DNA of 64,000 nucleotides from Candidatus Lachnoclostridium stercoravium (lineage in GTDB: Bacteria > Bacillota > Clostridia > Lachnospirales > Lachnospiraceae): NCBI GenBank assembly GCA_019118365.1, contig DWZA01000004.1:1-64000 (forward strand), given 5' to 3'. Positions within the stretch are counted from its first letter, which is position 1. Each line of letters begins with the position of its first letter. The translations under genes and the position numbers were made by a program. The notes under the pieces were generated by a model that did not search any database, was not told the origin of the DNA, and saw only the letters and a list, made by a program, of their open reading frames with translations. This document shows, piece by piece, positions 16,177 through 24,910 of this stretch.

Positions 16177-16211
16177 GAGCAGAGAATCTATGGATTTTCT
16201 GCTCTTTTTTT
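16177..16211 (+). terminator. Rho-independent terminator of queT
   Basis: GAGCAGA (16177-16183) pairs with TCTGCTC (16198-16204), with additional AATC/GATT pairing inside, followed by TTTTTTT. Confidence 0.85.
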
Positions 16212-16231
16212 ACTATAATGTAAAGTAGTAT

Positions 16232-16382
16232 CTGTTCAGCCGTGCGCCAGGATATATGACAAGGAGCGTTACAAGCTTGCTTGTAAAAGCGATTTGACAT
16301 ATATCCTGGCATAGGGATGACATCCCAGGCTTCTTGTCAGCACAGAATGTGCTGGCAAGAAGATACACGGCTGAACTGTTAC
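16232..16382. repeat. Structured interspersed repeat, variant of the GTAACAG family
   Basis: The outer arms CTGTTCAGCCGTG and CACGGCTGAACTG pair across about 150 bp. Inside are CCAGGATATATG/CATATATCCTGG and a hairpin CTTCTTGtCAGCACA/TGTGCTGGCAAGAAG. The right end AACTGTTAC and the CTTCTTG...CAAGAAG hairpin are shared with the copies at 31.0 and 43.4 kb, and the left part (TTCAGCCGTGCGCCAGGATATATGA) recurs at 30992. It fills most of the gap between queT and murC. Confidence 0.75.
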
Positions 16383-16484
16383 CGTAAAGCAGCTGATATG
16401 AGAGAACGGGTATTGACTTTTCACAGGAAAAGAAGTACAAGTAAAATGCCTGTAACAAGTGCGAATGAAAGGAATGGATCACAT

Positions 16485-17864
16485 ATGTATCAGATAGATT
16501 TTAATAAACCGGAACACGTACATTTTATCGGAATAGGCGGCATCAGCATGAGCGGCCTTGCGGAGATCCTCATAGACGAGGGATTTACCGTATCTGGCTC
16601 GGATGCCAGAAAGTCGGAGCTGACAGAGCACCTGGAGTCCATGGGAGCGCAGGTGTTTTACGGACAGAGAGCATCTAATATTATTGACGGGATCGATGTA
16701 GTCGTATATACGGCGGCGGTCCACCCGGATAATCCGGAGTATGGGGAGGCTGTGCGGCAGGGGATTCCGATCCTTACGAGAGCGGAACTTTTGGGACAGA
16801 TGATGAAAAATTACCGGTATGCGGCCGGGATCGCGGGAACCCATGGGAAGACGACCACGACGTCCATGGTCACGGAGATCCTTCTGGCGGCAGACGCGGA
16901 TCCTACGATTTCCGTAGGCGGCATCCTGAATTCGATCGGAGGAAATATCCGGGTAGGCGGTTCGGAGCTGTTCGTTACAGAGGCGTGCGAATATACCAAC
17001 AGTTTCCTGTCCTTTTTCCCCAATATGGAGGTGATCCTGAACATTGAAGAGGATCACCTGGATTTCTTTAAGGATATCCAGGATATCCGCCGTTCTTTCC
17101 GCCTGTTTGCAGAAAAGCTCCCGGAGGACGGGACGCTGGTGATCAGCAGCGATATTGACGATTATGAGGAGATATCCGGCGGTCTTGCATGCCATGTGGT
17201 CACTTTTGGAAAGTCCGCGGACAGCGACTATCGGGCGGAACATATCCAGCATGACCAGCTGGCAAGAGCTTCCTTTGATCTGTATGTGAAGGGAACCTGC
17301 GAGGGGCGCGTCACATTAGGCGTTCCCGGCGAGCACAATATTTACAACGCTTTGGCGTCTATCGCGCTCTGCCAGGCCCTGGGGATCTCCATGGATCACA
17401 TAAAAGCAGGGCTTGAGCATTTTACAGGGACGAACCGGCGTTTTGAAAAAAAGGGAGAAGTGTGCGGGGTCACGATCATTGACGACTATGCTCATCATCC
17501 CAGTGAGATCCGGGCGACTCTGGAGGCGGCCAGGAATTATCCCCACAATAAACTGTGGTGTGTGTTCCAGCCTCATACCTATACCAGGACCAAAGCGTTT
17601 ATGGATGAGTTCGCCAGGGCGCTGTCTATGGCGGATCACGTGATCCTGGCGGATATTTACGCGGCCAGGGAGACGGATAACTTAGGCATCAGCTCTGCGG
17701 ATCTGGCGAAAAAGATAGAAGCCCTGGGGACAAAAGCAGAATATATCCCCTCTTTTGACGAGATCGAAACATTTATTTTAAAAAATTGTATCAACGGTGA
17801 TTTGTTGATAACTATGGGTGCCGGAGATATTGTAAAAGTGGGGGAAAAGCTGTTAGGCGTATAA
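16485..17864 (+). CDS. murC: UDP-N-acetylmuramate--L-alanine ligase
   Basis: A 459-residue Mur ligase, a typical length. The start ATG 16485 gives MYQIDFNKPEHVHFIGIGG with the family's N-terminal Rossmann motif GIGGISMSGLAEIL, and AAAGGA lies 11 bases upstream. The ATP-binding loop GTHGKTTTTSM is intact, as are NIEEDHLDFF, the EHNIYNALA middle-domain motif and the C-terminal DDYAHHPSEI typical of MurC. It adds the first amino acid to the peptidoglycan precursor in the cytoplasm. It stands alone, not in a dcw cluster, directly before a DnaA-box region. Confidence 0.97.
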   Translation: MYQIDFNKPEHVHFIGIGGISMSGLAEILIDEGFTVSGSDARKSELTEHLESMGAQVFYGQRASNIIDGIDVVVYTAAVHPDNPEYGEAVRQGIPILTRAELLGQMMKNYRYAAGIAGTHGKTTTTSMVTEILLAADADPTISVGGILNSIGGNIRVGGSELFVTEACEYTNSFLSFFPNMEVILNIEEDHLDFFKDIQDIRRSFRLFAEKLPEDGTLVISSDIDDYEEISGGLACHVVTFGKSADSDYRAEHIQHDQLARASFDLYVKGTCEGRVTLGVPGEHNIYNALASIALCQALGISMDHIKAGLEHFTGTNRRFEKKGEVCGVTIIDDYAHHPSEIRATLEAARNYPHNKLWCVFQPHTYTRTKAFMDEFARALSMADHVILADIYAARETDNLGISSADLAKKIEALGTKAEYIPSFDEIETFILKNCINGDLLITMGAGDIVKVGEKLLGV

Positions 17865-17865
17865 G

Positions 17866-18065
17866 TTATCCACATTATCCACATAGTTTTCAACATTTTA
17901 TGTAAAGAAACTATGTGGATTTTTTGATTTACATAATCAATTAACAGAAAATAGCAAAAAGCAAGAAAAAAGCCGGAAATTCGACAGGGATTTACAGGTT
18001 GCGGCGGATTATGTAAAGCCCTTATCCACTTTATCCACATTATCCACAATCAAAGCTGTGGATAA
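17866..18065. promoter_or_regulatory. Cluster of DnaA boxes around an AT-rich spacer
   Basis: Perfect TTATCCACA boxes lie at 17866, 17875, 18031 and 18040, with an inverted one at 18057-18065. TTATCCACT is at 18022 and a weaker inverted AAATCCACA at 17914-17922. Boxes at 17866/17875 and 18022/18031/18040 abut in 9-bp steps, and the roughly 100 bp between the groups is AT-rich. Such arrays bind DnaA at origins or at DnaA-regulated promoters. This one directly precedes two helicase-loading genes. Confidence 0.85.
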
Positions 18066-18136
18066 CTGCCTCTATTTTCTTTTTTAAAATGGTGTGTTAT
18101 GATAGGGGCAGAGTAGGAAGAGGGGAGTTTTGTACA

Positions 18137-19204
18137 GTGAATATTAAAAATCCATTGGTGATCAAGGCTACGGCAGTTGCAAATGAGTTTATTGACAAGT
18201 ACATGCCCTCGGCAAATGGAGAATATGTAAAGGTGTATCTTTATATCCTGCGCCATGAGCAGGACCCGATCGAGGTCACAGACATTGCCGACGCCCTTAA
18301 CCATACAGAGGCGGATGTCAGGAGAGCTTTGGCTTATTGGAAGAAGTTCGGTATCCTGGAAGAGGAAGCCAGGGCGGAAAAGAGCGGAGCGGAGGAAAGC
18401 GCCGCGGCTTATGCAGGCGAAAGCTCTGAGATCCGGGCGAAAGAAAGCGGAGAGCAGAGGTCTGTAAAGCCGGATGGACCCGCGGCGCCGGCAGACTTGA
18501 AGAAAGGATCCCTGCCCGCTGAAAAGGAAGGGACCAGGAAGGCCTATACGCCGGACGAGATCAGCCGCCTGGCAGAAAATGAAGAATACACCCAGCTGCT
18601 TTATATCGGCCAGAAATATATGAACCGTTTATTCACCCAGAGGGACAGCGAGGTCATGGCCTATCTTTACGACGGGCTGAAGCTGCCGGCGGAGCTGATC
18701 GAGTATCTGATCGAATACTGCGTGCAGAACCAGCATACCAGTCTCCGGTATATGGAGAAGGTGGCGATCGACTGGAAAGAAAAAGGGATCGTGACTGTGG
18801 ATCAGGCCAAGGCCAGGACAGAAGGGTTCAGCAAAGATTATTTCGCAGTGATGAGGGCTTTCGGGCTTGGGGATCGTAGGCCGGGAGAAGCGGAGATCGC
18901 CTATCTGGACCGTTGGTTCAGGGAATATGGTTTTAGCCGCAGGATCGTGGTAGCCGCCTGCAACAGGACGATCGACGCGATCCACAACCCCAGCTTTCAG
19001 TACACGGATAAGATCCTGTCAGAGTGGAAAAAAGCAGGAGTGAAGACGGCGGAAGATATCCAGGCTCTGGAAGAAAACAGGAAAAAGAAGACTGCCCAGG
19101 CCCCGGCGCAGCGGTCCGGGACGCCAAACCGTTTCCGCAATTTTGAACAGAGGGATACGGATTACGACGCTCTGGCCATGGAGCTGTGGCAGAAAGAAAA
19201 ATGA
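18137..19204 (+). CDS. dnaD: DnaD domain-containing replication protein
   Basis: A protein of about 355 residues from GTG 18137, which has AGGGGAG nine bases upstream; the upstream ATG 18089 has no ribosome binding site. The N-terminal winged-helix DDBH1 domain (ANEFIDKYMPSANGEYVKVY, then ADVRRALAYWKKFGIL) is followed by a charged, Ala/Glu-rich linker (about residues 75-145) and two DnaD/DnaB_2 C-terminal repeats (LFTQRDSEVMAYLYDGLKLP; YFAVMRAFGLGDRRPGEAEI with YDRWF-like and YTDKILSEWKKAGV motifs). DnaD remodels DNA and helps load the replicative helicase after DnaA or PriA. It forms a pair with the loader gene downstream, behind the DnaA boxes. Confidence 0.9.
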   Translation: MNIKNPLVIKATAVANEFIDKYMPSANGEYVKVYLYILRHEQDPIEVTDIADALNHTEADVRRALAYWKKFGILEEEARAEKSGAEESAAAYAGESSEIRAKESGEQRSVKPDGPAAPADLKKGSLPAEKEGTRKAYTPDEISRLAENEEYTQLLYIGQKYMNRLFTQRDSEVMAYLYDGLKLPAELIEYLIEYCVQNQHTSLRYMEKVAIDWKEKGIVTVDQAKARTEGFSKDYFAVMRAFGLGDRRPGEAEIAYLDRWFREYGFSRRIVVAACNRTIDAIHNPSFQYTDKILSEWKKAGVKTAEDIQALEENRKKKTAQAPAQRSGTPNRFRNFEQRDTDYDALAMELWQKEK

Positions 19205-19289
19205 TGCGGTTTGACCGTCCGGCAGGGCGCAGGAGCAGGGAAAAGGGCTCTGCAGGCGGGAAAACAGAACGATTTTAGGAGGACAGGCT

Positions 19290-20285
19290 ATGGGACTGAG
19301 CAATTCCCAGTACGATTCGATCATTAGAGAGTATCAGAAGCAGCAGCTGCAGGATAAGCATGAGCAGGATCAGCGGGTGGCGATGGTATACGAAAAGCTC
19401 CCGGCTATCCGGGAGCTGGACGAGCTGATCAGCACTGCGGCGGTGCGTTCCGCCAGACGGCTGCTTGACGGGGACCGCAACGCTCTGGCCAGGCTCAGGG
19501 AGGAGCTGGCGGACGTAAGGGAGCAGAAGGCGATCCTGTTAAAGGCAGGGGGATTTCCAGAGGATTTTATGGAGATGCATTACCGCTGCCCGGACTGCAG
19601 GGATACGGGATATGTGGATGGAAAGAAGTGCCACTGTTTCCGCCAGGCTCAGATGAAGCTTCTCTATGCCCAGTCCAATATCGAGGAAGTAGTAAAACGG
19701 GAGAATTTCGATACATTCTCATACCGGTATTTTGACGATAAGACATTGATCCCAGGAGTAGGAGAGACGGAAGAACAGCATATGAAAGAGGTGGTAAGGA
19801 TGTGCCGCCAGTATATCGCCCGGTTCGGCGAGGAAAAGGGCAACATCCTTTTTACCGGGACCACCGGAGTAGGAAAGACCTTCCTGACCAACTGCATTGC
19901 GAAGGAGCTGATGGACCAGTACTATTCTGTCATATATCTTTCCGCCAACGACCTTTTCGACGTTTTTTCCAAGAACAAGTTTTCCAGGCAGGAAGACGAA
20001 GAGATGAAGGACATGTACGAATATATCCTGGACTGCGACCTGCTGATCATCGACGACCTGGGAACGGAATTAAACAATACTTTTACGTCATCCCAGCTGT
20101 TTTACTGTATCAATGAAAGGCTGATCCGCAGGAAGGGGACGATCATCTCCACAAATCTTTCCCTGAACATGCTCCAGGATCTTTATACGGACCGCGTGGC
20201 TTCGCGGATCATGAGCAGTTATAAGCTGATCCCTTTGTACGGCGGGGACATCCGCATAAAAAAAAGGAGAATCGGCCTTGACTAG
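19290..20285 (+). CDS. DnaC/DnaI-type helicase-loader ATPase
   Basis: A 331-residue AAA+ protein. The N-terminal helical part carries a CPDCRDTGYVDGKKCHC zinc-binding segment (about 98-114), as in DnaI-type loaders. The ATPase core has Walker A GTTGVGKT at 190-197, Walker B LLIIDDLG at about 250-257, and sensor I in GTIISTNLS with a C-terminal Arg-rich end. These proteins deliver the replicative helicase onto DNA at the origin or at restart sites. The gene follows dnaD by 85 bp and AGGAGG precedes the start. Confidence 0.93.
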   Translation: MGLSNSQYDSIIREYQKQQLQDKHEQDQRVAMVYEKLPAIRELDELISTAAVRSARRLLDGDRNALARLREELADVREQKAILLKAGGFPEDFMEMHYRCPDCRDTGYVDGKKCHCFRQAQMKLLYAQSNIEEVVKRENFDTFSYRYFDDKTLIPGVGETEEQHMKEVVRMCRQYIARFGEEKGNILFTGTTGVGKTFLTNCIAKELMDQYYSVIYLSANDLFDVFSKNKFSRQEDEEMKDMYEYILDCDLLIIDDLGTELNNTFTSSQLFYCINERLIRRKGTIISTNLSLNMLQDLYTDRVASRIMSSYKLIPLYGGDIRIKKRRIGLD

Positions 20286-20286
20286 C

Positions 20287-20315
20287 TTGACTATTTTATT
20301 ACATAATGTTAGAGT
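20287..20315 (+). promoter_or_regulatory. Candidate promoter for the PRPP synthetase gene
   Basis: TTGACT (20287-20292), a 17-bp spacer, and TAGAGT (20310-20315). An 11-of-13 matched hairpin (about 20328-20363) lies in the leader before the gene. Confidence 0.5.
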
Positions 20316-20390
20316 AAAGGACGTGAATCAGGCGGCTGGAAAAGAGCTTCCGGCGGCCTGGTAACGAGTTATTGATTAGGAGGACAAAAG

Positions 20391-21569
20391 ATGATATACG
20401 AGGAAAAGACGATTGAAACGATACCAGTAGGGCCTCTTGGACTGATCCCATTGAAAAGCTGCGCGGAATTGGGAGAAAAGGTCAATCAGCATCTGATCGC
20501 ATGGAGGCGTGAAAGAGAGAGCGAACACAAATCCACAATCGCCTTTGCCGGATATCAGAGGGACTCTTATGTGATCAAGGCGCAGACGCCAAGGTTCGGT
20601 TCCGGAGAAGGAAAGGGATCGATCGAAGAGTCCGTGAGAGGCGACGATCTGTATATCATGGTGGATATATGTAATTACAGCCTTACTTATTCCCTGTGCG
20701 GCATGGTCAACCATATGTCGCCGGACGATCATTTCCAGGATCTGAAGAGGGTGATCGCCGCAGCGGCAGGCAAGGCCAGAAGGATCAATGTGATCATGCC
20801 TTTCCTGTATGAGGGAAGACAGCACAAGAGATCGGGAAGGGAGTCTTTAGACTGCGCTACCGCTCTTCAGGAGCTGTGCGATATGGGCGTGGAGAATATC
20901 ATTACTTTTGATGCCCATGATCCCCGCGTGCAGAACGCGATCCCTCTGAAGGGATTCGAGACTGTACAGCCGATCTATCAGTTCATTAAGTACCTTCTGA
21001 AAGAAGAGACGCAGCTTAAGATCGACAGCGACCATATGATGGTCATCAGCCCGGACGAAGGCGGCATGAAGCGGGCGATCTATTTTGCCAACGTACTGGG
21101 ACTGGATATGGGCATGTTCTATAAACGCCGCGATTATACCCAGATCGTGGATGGAAGGAACCCTATCGTAGCCCATGAATTCCTTGGTTCCGACGTTGCC
21201 GGAAAGGACGTCCTGATCATCGACGATATGATCTCTTCCGGAGAGAGCATGCTGGACGTTGCAAAAGAACTGAAGAGCAGAAAGGCCAGAAAGGTATTTA
21301 TCTGCTCCACCTTCGGACTTTTCACTAACGGGCTGGCCAAGTTTGACGAATATTACCAGAACGGCCTGATCGACAGGATCCTTACTACCAACCTGGTTTA
21401 TCAGACTCCGGAGCTTTTGTCCAAGCCGTATTACATTGACGTGGACATGAGCAAATATATCGCTCTGATCATCGACAACCTTAATCACGATGCATCCTTA
21501 AGCGAGCTTCTGAACCCGACGAAGAGGATCAACCGGGTGCTGAAGGCATATAAAGAAAAACAGAAGTAA
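20391..21569 (+). CDS. prs: Ribose-phosphate pyrophosphokinase (long clostridial form)
   Basis: A 392-residue PRPP synthetase, longer than the usual 315-320 residues. Recognisable parts are the pyrophosphate-binding region in MPFLYEGRQHKRSGRESLDC, the THDAHDP-like FDAHDPRVQNAIP motif, VISPDEGGMKRAIYFA, and the PRPP-binding loop VLIIDDMISSGESM. The extra length is in N-terminal insertions (residues 40-80) and a C-terminal helical tail. PRPP feeds purine, pyrimidine, histidine and NAD synthesis. It is preceded by AGGAGG and followed by a strong terminator, so it is probably transcribed alone. Confidence 0.9.
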   Translation: MIYEEKTIETIPVGPLGLIPLKSCAELGEKVNQHLIAWRRERESEHKSTIAFAGYQRDSYVIKAQTPRFGSGEGKGSIEESVRGDDLYIMVDICNYSLTYSLCGMVNHMSPDDHFQDLKRVIAAAAGKARRINVIMPFLYEGRQHKRSGRESLDCATALQELCDMGVENIITFDAHDPRVQNAIPLKGFETVQPIYQFIKYLLKEETQLKIDSDHMMVISPDEGGMKRAIYFANVLGLDMGMFYKRRDYTQIVDGRNPIVAHEFLGSDVAGKDVLIIDDMISSGESMLDVAKELKSRKARKVFICSTFGLFTNGLAKFDEYYQNGLIDRILTTNLVYQTPELLSKPYYIDVDMSKYIALIIDNLNHDASLSELLNPTKRINRVLKAYKEKQK

Positions 21570-21592
21570 ACATCATAGAAGAAACCATTTTC

Positions 21593-21631
21593 CCGGCGGG
21601 GATCCTTAAGGATCTTCGCCGGTATTTTATT
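21593..21631 (+). terminator. Rho-independent terminator after the PRPP synthetase gene
   Basis: The stem CCGGCGGGGATCC/GGATCTTCGCCGG (21593-21622) has a short TTAA loop and is followed by TATTTTATT. Confidence 0.85.
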
Positions 21632-21702
21632 ATGAAAGCGCCGTCAGGCGCCGATGCGGACTTCATGCTTTTTAAAAAAGCCCTTCCAAAAGCCTAAAAA
21701 TC

Positions 21703-21731
21703 TTGTATGTGCGCTGCTGCCATGATAAAAT
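21703..21731 (+). promoter_or_regulatory. Promoter of the LytS/LytTR operon
   Basis: TTGTAT (21703-21708), a 17-bp spacer, and TAAAAT (21726-21731), 35 bases before the chosen start. Confidence 0.6.
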
Positions 21732-21765
21732 GAAAGGTAGATTGATTGTGGCTTTGGAGGAAAAA

Positions 21766-23469
21766 ATGTACGGGAACAAGCTGGGATTTGAGTTGATGCT
21801 GAATATCGGCCTTTTGCTGATCGTAGGAAGCCTTTTAGCAAAGGTACGGCTGGTACAGAATATGCTTCTGGAAGAATCCAGGGACTGGAGAAGGCAGCTG
21901 ATCTTATCTCTGCTGTTTGCTTCGATCATCATACTTTCCACATATACCAGCATTGATATCGGCGGGTACAATATCAATACCAGAGTTATCGGAGCCATAG
22001 CGGCAGGTCTTTTAAGCGGCCCTCTGGTGGGGATGTACGCTTCCCTGATCGGAGCGGTCTATGTATATTTCTTTTTTTCGCCATCCGCCTTTGCCGGGGC
22101 GTCCGCTTTTTCTACTGCTCTTTTCGGATTGCTGGGCGGCGGCTTTTACCCCTATTTCCAGAGAGGAAAATGGGAATACAAAGATCTTTTCTTTCTGACC
22201 TGTTTTGCGGAAGTTGCGGATATGGTAGTGATCCTGAGGATGACGCAGCCTTTCGAACTGGCCTTCCATACGGTGTTAGAAGTGGCGGGCCCTATGATCA
22301 TCCTGAATTCTATCGGGATCCTGCTTTTTATCTCCAGCTTCAACAATGTTTTTATCCGTCAGGATATGGAGAGCAGCCGTCAGCTTTACCTTGCTTCAGA
22401 AGTATCCAGAAAGTGTATGGGTATCCTGAGAAACGGCCTGAAGAATGAGGCGGATATTGATAAGGCGGCAGATATTATTTTAAAAGAAACCGGATGGGCG
22501 GGGATCATGATCGCGGACAGAACAAGGGTCATGGCATGGAAATACAGCGGTCATAAGCTGGGCCAGGTGGATATAAGCGATCTTCCGGCCGTTGCCAAAG
22601 AAGCGATCACCACGAAGAAAGTAGCTGCGGCCATCCAGACGGAGAGAGAGGATCCTCTGTATGAGATCCTGAAAGAATATTCCGTTGCCGCGGCTCCGAT
22701 GATGATCAGGGACCAGCCTATCGGCTGCATGATAGCCTGGACGAAGCGGCAGTGGGTGGCCAGGCGGAGCGAAGTGGTGCTGCTTCAGAATATCGTAACG
22801 ATCCTTTCTACCCACATCGCTATGGCGGAACTGGATAATCAGAAACGTATGAGACAGAAAGCGGAATTTAAGGCGCTTCAGTTTCAGGTCAATCCCCACT
22901 TCCTTTTTAATGCGTTAAACACGATCTCATACGTCTCCAGGGAGAATCCGGACAGGGCGAGGGAGCTTCTGGTCATACTGGCCAATTATTTCCGGTACAA
23001 TCTGAACAACGAAGCTTATATGGTGCCTATGGCGGATGAACTGGAGCATGTGAAGGATTATCTGGAGCTGGAAAAAGCCAGATTTGAAGAAAAGCTGGAA
23101 ATAGTATACGAGGTAAACGGAAATCTGGATATCCAGGTTCCGACCCTGATCCTCCAGCCCATCGTAGAAAACGCGATCAAGCACGGGGTAGACAAGAAAG
23201 GCGTGCGGTATGTGGAGATCCTGGTCCAGGAGAACTGGGAGGGGCTTCAGGTCTGCATATCGGACCATGGAAGGGGATTTCCAGAAGAAGTATTGGAAAA
23301 GTTAAAGCAGGAAGAAGCTGTGGGCAGCAGCGTTGGACTGCTGAACGTTCATAAACTGATGAAGAGCATTTACGGGGAGGACCACGGACTGAATATTGTA
23401 AATACAGACCAGGGTTCCAGGGTGGAACTGCATTTTAAGAAAAATATCAGCAGAGGAGAAGGAGAATGA
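21766..23469 (+). CDS. LytS-type sensor histidine kinase
   Basis: A protein of about 567 residues; ATG 21766 is chosen because TTGGAGGA lies just before it. An N-terminal 5TM-5TMR_LYT sensor region of six or so helices (about 1-185) includes the signature NTRVIGAIAAGLLSGPLVG. It is followed by a GAF-like domain (about 210-350), then the HisKA_5/HATPase part with the phosphorylated His378 in FQVNPHFLFNALN and an ATP-binding C-terminus (PTLILQPIVENAIKHG and SDHGRGFP). Proteins of this type sense envelope state or small extracellular metabolites such as pyruvate. The stop overlaps the response regulator by four bases. Confidence 0.95.
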   Translation: MYGNKLGFELMLNIGLLLIVGSLLAKVRLVQNMLLEESRDWRRQLILSLLFASIIILSTYTSIDIGGYNINTRVIGAIAAGLLSGPLVGMYASLIGAVYVYFFFSPSAFAGASAFSTALFGLLGGGFYPYFQRGKWEYKDLFFLTCFAEVADMVVILRMTQPFELAFHTVLEVAGPMIILNSIGILLFISSFNNVFIRQDMESSRQLYLASEVSRKCMGILRNGLKNEADIDKAADIILKETGWAGIMIADRTRVMAWKYSGHKLGQVDISDLPAVAKEAITTKKVAAAIQTEREDPLYEILKEYSVAAAPMMIRDQPIGCMIAWTKRQWVARRSEVVLLQNIVTILSTHIAMAELDNQKRMRQKAEFKALQFQVNPHFLFNALNTISYVSRENPDRARELLVILANYFRYNLNNEAYMVPMADELEHVKDYLELEKARFEEKLEIVYEVNGNLDIQVPTLILQPIVENAIKHGVDKKGVRYVEILVQENWEGLQVCISDHGRGFPEEVLEKLKQEEAVGSSVGLLNVHKLMKSIYGEDHGLNIVNTDQGSRVELHFKKNISRGEGE

Positions 23470-24188
23470 GGATAGCGATCGTAGACGATGAAAGGCCGGC
23501 AAGAAGCGAGCTTAAATATCAGATATTGGAACTCATACCGGAAGCGGAGATCACAGAAGGCGACAGCGGCGCCGCCGCTCTGCAGATTGCCGGAGAAGAA
23601 AAATTTGATCTGTTTTTCCTGGATATCAATCTGGGAGATATTAACGGCACGGTCCTGATCAACGCGCTGGCCAATATGCAGCCGGAGATGAAGATCGTTT
23701 TCGTCACCGCCTATTCCGAATACGCGGTCAAGGCGTTCGAGCTGGGCGTGGCGGATTATATCATGAAGCCTTATGACAAAAAGAGGCTGGAAAAGGTCCT
23801 GGAAAAATGCGGCTCGTTTGAAGAGGACAGAGAGAAAGCCGCGCCTGTGAGGAATCCGAAGAGGATCGCCATCAACAGCAACGGGCGGACCATATTTGAA
23901 GACGTGGACAGGATCATATACATCGAGACATATAACAGAGGCTGTCTGATCCACACGCCCGGCGAAGATTATTTTGAAGGAAGATCCATAGGCGAGTATG
24001 AGAAACGGCTGGAAAATTTCCGCTTTTTCCGGATACACAAAAGCTACCTGATCAACCTGGACCAGGTAAGGGAAGTATTTCCATGGGGGAATAACAGCTT
24101 TGCCCTGAAGATGAACGGGTATGAAAAAAACATACTCCCTATCGGGCGTGAAAAAACAAAGGTCCTCCGTCAGCTTCTGGGGTGGTGA
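23466..24188 (+). CDS. LytTR-family response regulator
   Basis: A 240-residue protein. The receiver domain has the acidic pair in VDDERPAR, phosphoacceptor Asp53 (FFLDINLGD) and conserved Lys in YIMKPYDKKR. The C-terminal LytTR DNA-binding domain (about 140-240) shows RIIYIETYNRGCLIHTPGED, FFRIHKSYLINLDQVREV and NILPIGREK. It is coupled to the kinase by ATGA. LytTR regulators bind direct repeats upstream of their targets; no such target is evident nearby. Confidence 0.95.
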   Translation: MRIAIVDDERPARSELKYQILELIPEAEITEGDSGAAALQIAGEEKFDLFFLDINLGDINGTVLINALANMQPEMKIVFVTAYSEYAVKAFELGVADYIMKPYDKKRLEKVLEKCGSFEEDREKAAPVRNPKRIAINSNGRTIFEDVDRIIYIETYNRGCLIHTPGEDYFEGRSIGEYEKRLENFRFFRIHKSYLINLDQVREVFPWGNNSFALKMNGYEKNILPIGREKTKVLRQLLGW

Positions 24189-24213
24189 CGCTGCGGATCC
24201 CCTCTATACGGAT

Positions 24214-24480
24214 CTATTCTTCTATGATCTGGATCTCCAGAAAATCAAAATCGATCTGTTCGATAAAATTATCCTGGCTGAAGCGGGTTTTGGCGTGGAG
24301 CTGGAACGCGCGGATGTTGGCATCCAGCCATATGGGTTCGCCAAGGTCCAGCCTGCAGCAGATCTCTGTCAGGGCCTGAAATACCATCTGGGTCCTGGTC
24401 AGGGAATAGTCTGAGATACAGCTTACTGTGTCAGAGACAAGGCGGTTGTCTTTAAAGATCTTGCCCCACATGCGGAACAT
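24214..24480 (-). CDS. Conserved hypothetical 88-residue protein
   Basis: A small soluble protein on the minus strand with an excellent ribosome binding site (AAAGGAGGTCATCACC before the ATG). It begins MFRMWGKIFKDNRLVSDTV and ends in an acidic FDFLEIQIIEE. Proteins with this layout (MFRMWGKIxKDN...TRT...FxALxEICxxxDLxxPIWLDxN) are familiar as a conserved Lachnospiraceae family without a known function. It is convergent with the response regulator and 25 bp from its stop. Confidence 0.75.
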   Translation of the reverse strand: MFRMWGKIFKDNRLVSDTVSCISDYSLTRTQMVFQALTEICCRLDLGEPIWLDANIRAFQLHAKTRFSQDNFIEQIDFDFLEIQIIEE

Positions 24481-24590
24481 GGTGATGACCTCCTTTCAAA
24501 GGACTGAAGCGAGCGGCTTTTTGGCCGGTCATCCTATAGCATAGCAGATTCGAAAGATTAACTCAATAGTATGTATGATACCAGGGTTAA

Positions 24591-24708
24591 AAGATCGAAA
24601 ATCCGATGCAAGCTTGCTTGCAGGAGGATTTTCGATCTTGGGACCCGCCAAAAACATGAATAAGCAGCCATTTTTTGCAGAAAAATGAGCGGATTATGAA
24701 TGTTTTTG
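24591..24708. repeat. Two strong hairpins in the 24481-24910 gap
   Basis: AAGATCGAAAATCC (24591-24604) pairs perfectly with GGATTTTCGATCTT (24626-24639) around a loop with AAGCTTGCTTGCA, a motif also found in the loops of the repeats at 16.3, 31.1 and 43.5 kb. A second hairpin pairs CAAAAACAT (24649-24657) with ATGTTTTTG (24700-24708). The rest of this 430-bp gap holds no gene I can support. Confidence 0.6.
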
Positions 24709-24910
24709 AGGCTTGTGGGAGTGCGAAGCACGGAACAGGCCGGTGTCAAAGGGGTCAAAAGACCTGTACCGCTGCCATGGATGGAAGGTCCCTTTTGATA
24801 TCTCTTGCGAGGTCATGTTTTTTGTAGTAATCTATAGATAGCTGCAAGGGCCTGAGACGGCCTGTTTACAACAAAGATAAGGCACTTTTAATACCAGGAG
24901 GACAGGATGT

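Noticed and set aside
16479..17252. 257-residue open frame antisense to murC
   Set aside because: This is a shadow of murC, whose catalytic motifs are intact on the plus strand.
24591..24708. CRISPR array or tRNA in the 24.5-24.9 kb gap
   Set aside because: There are only two single hairpins with different sequences, no repeat-spacer periodicity and no cloverleaf.
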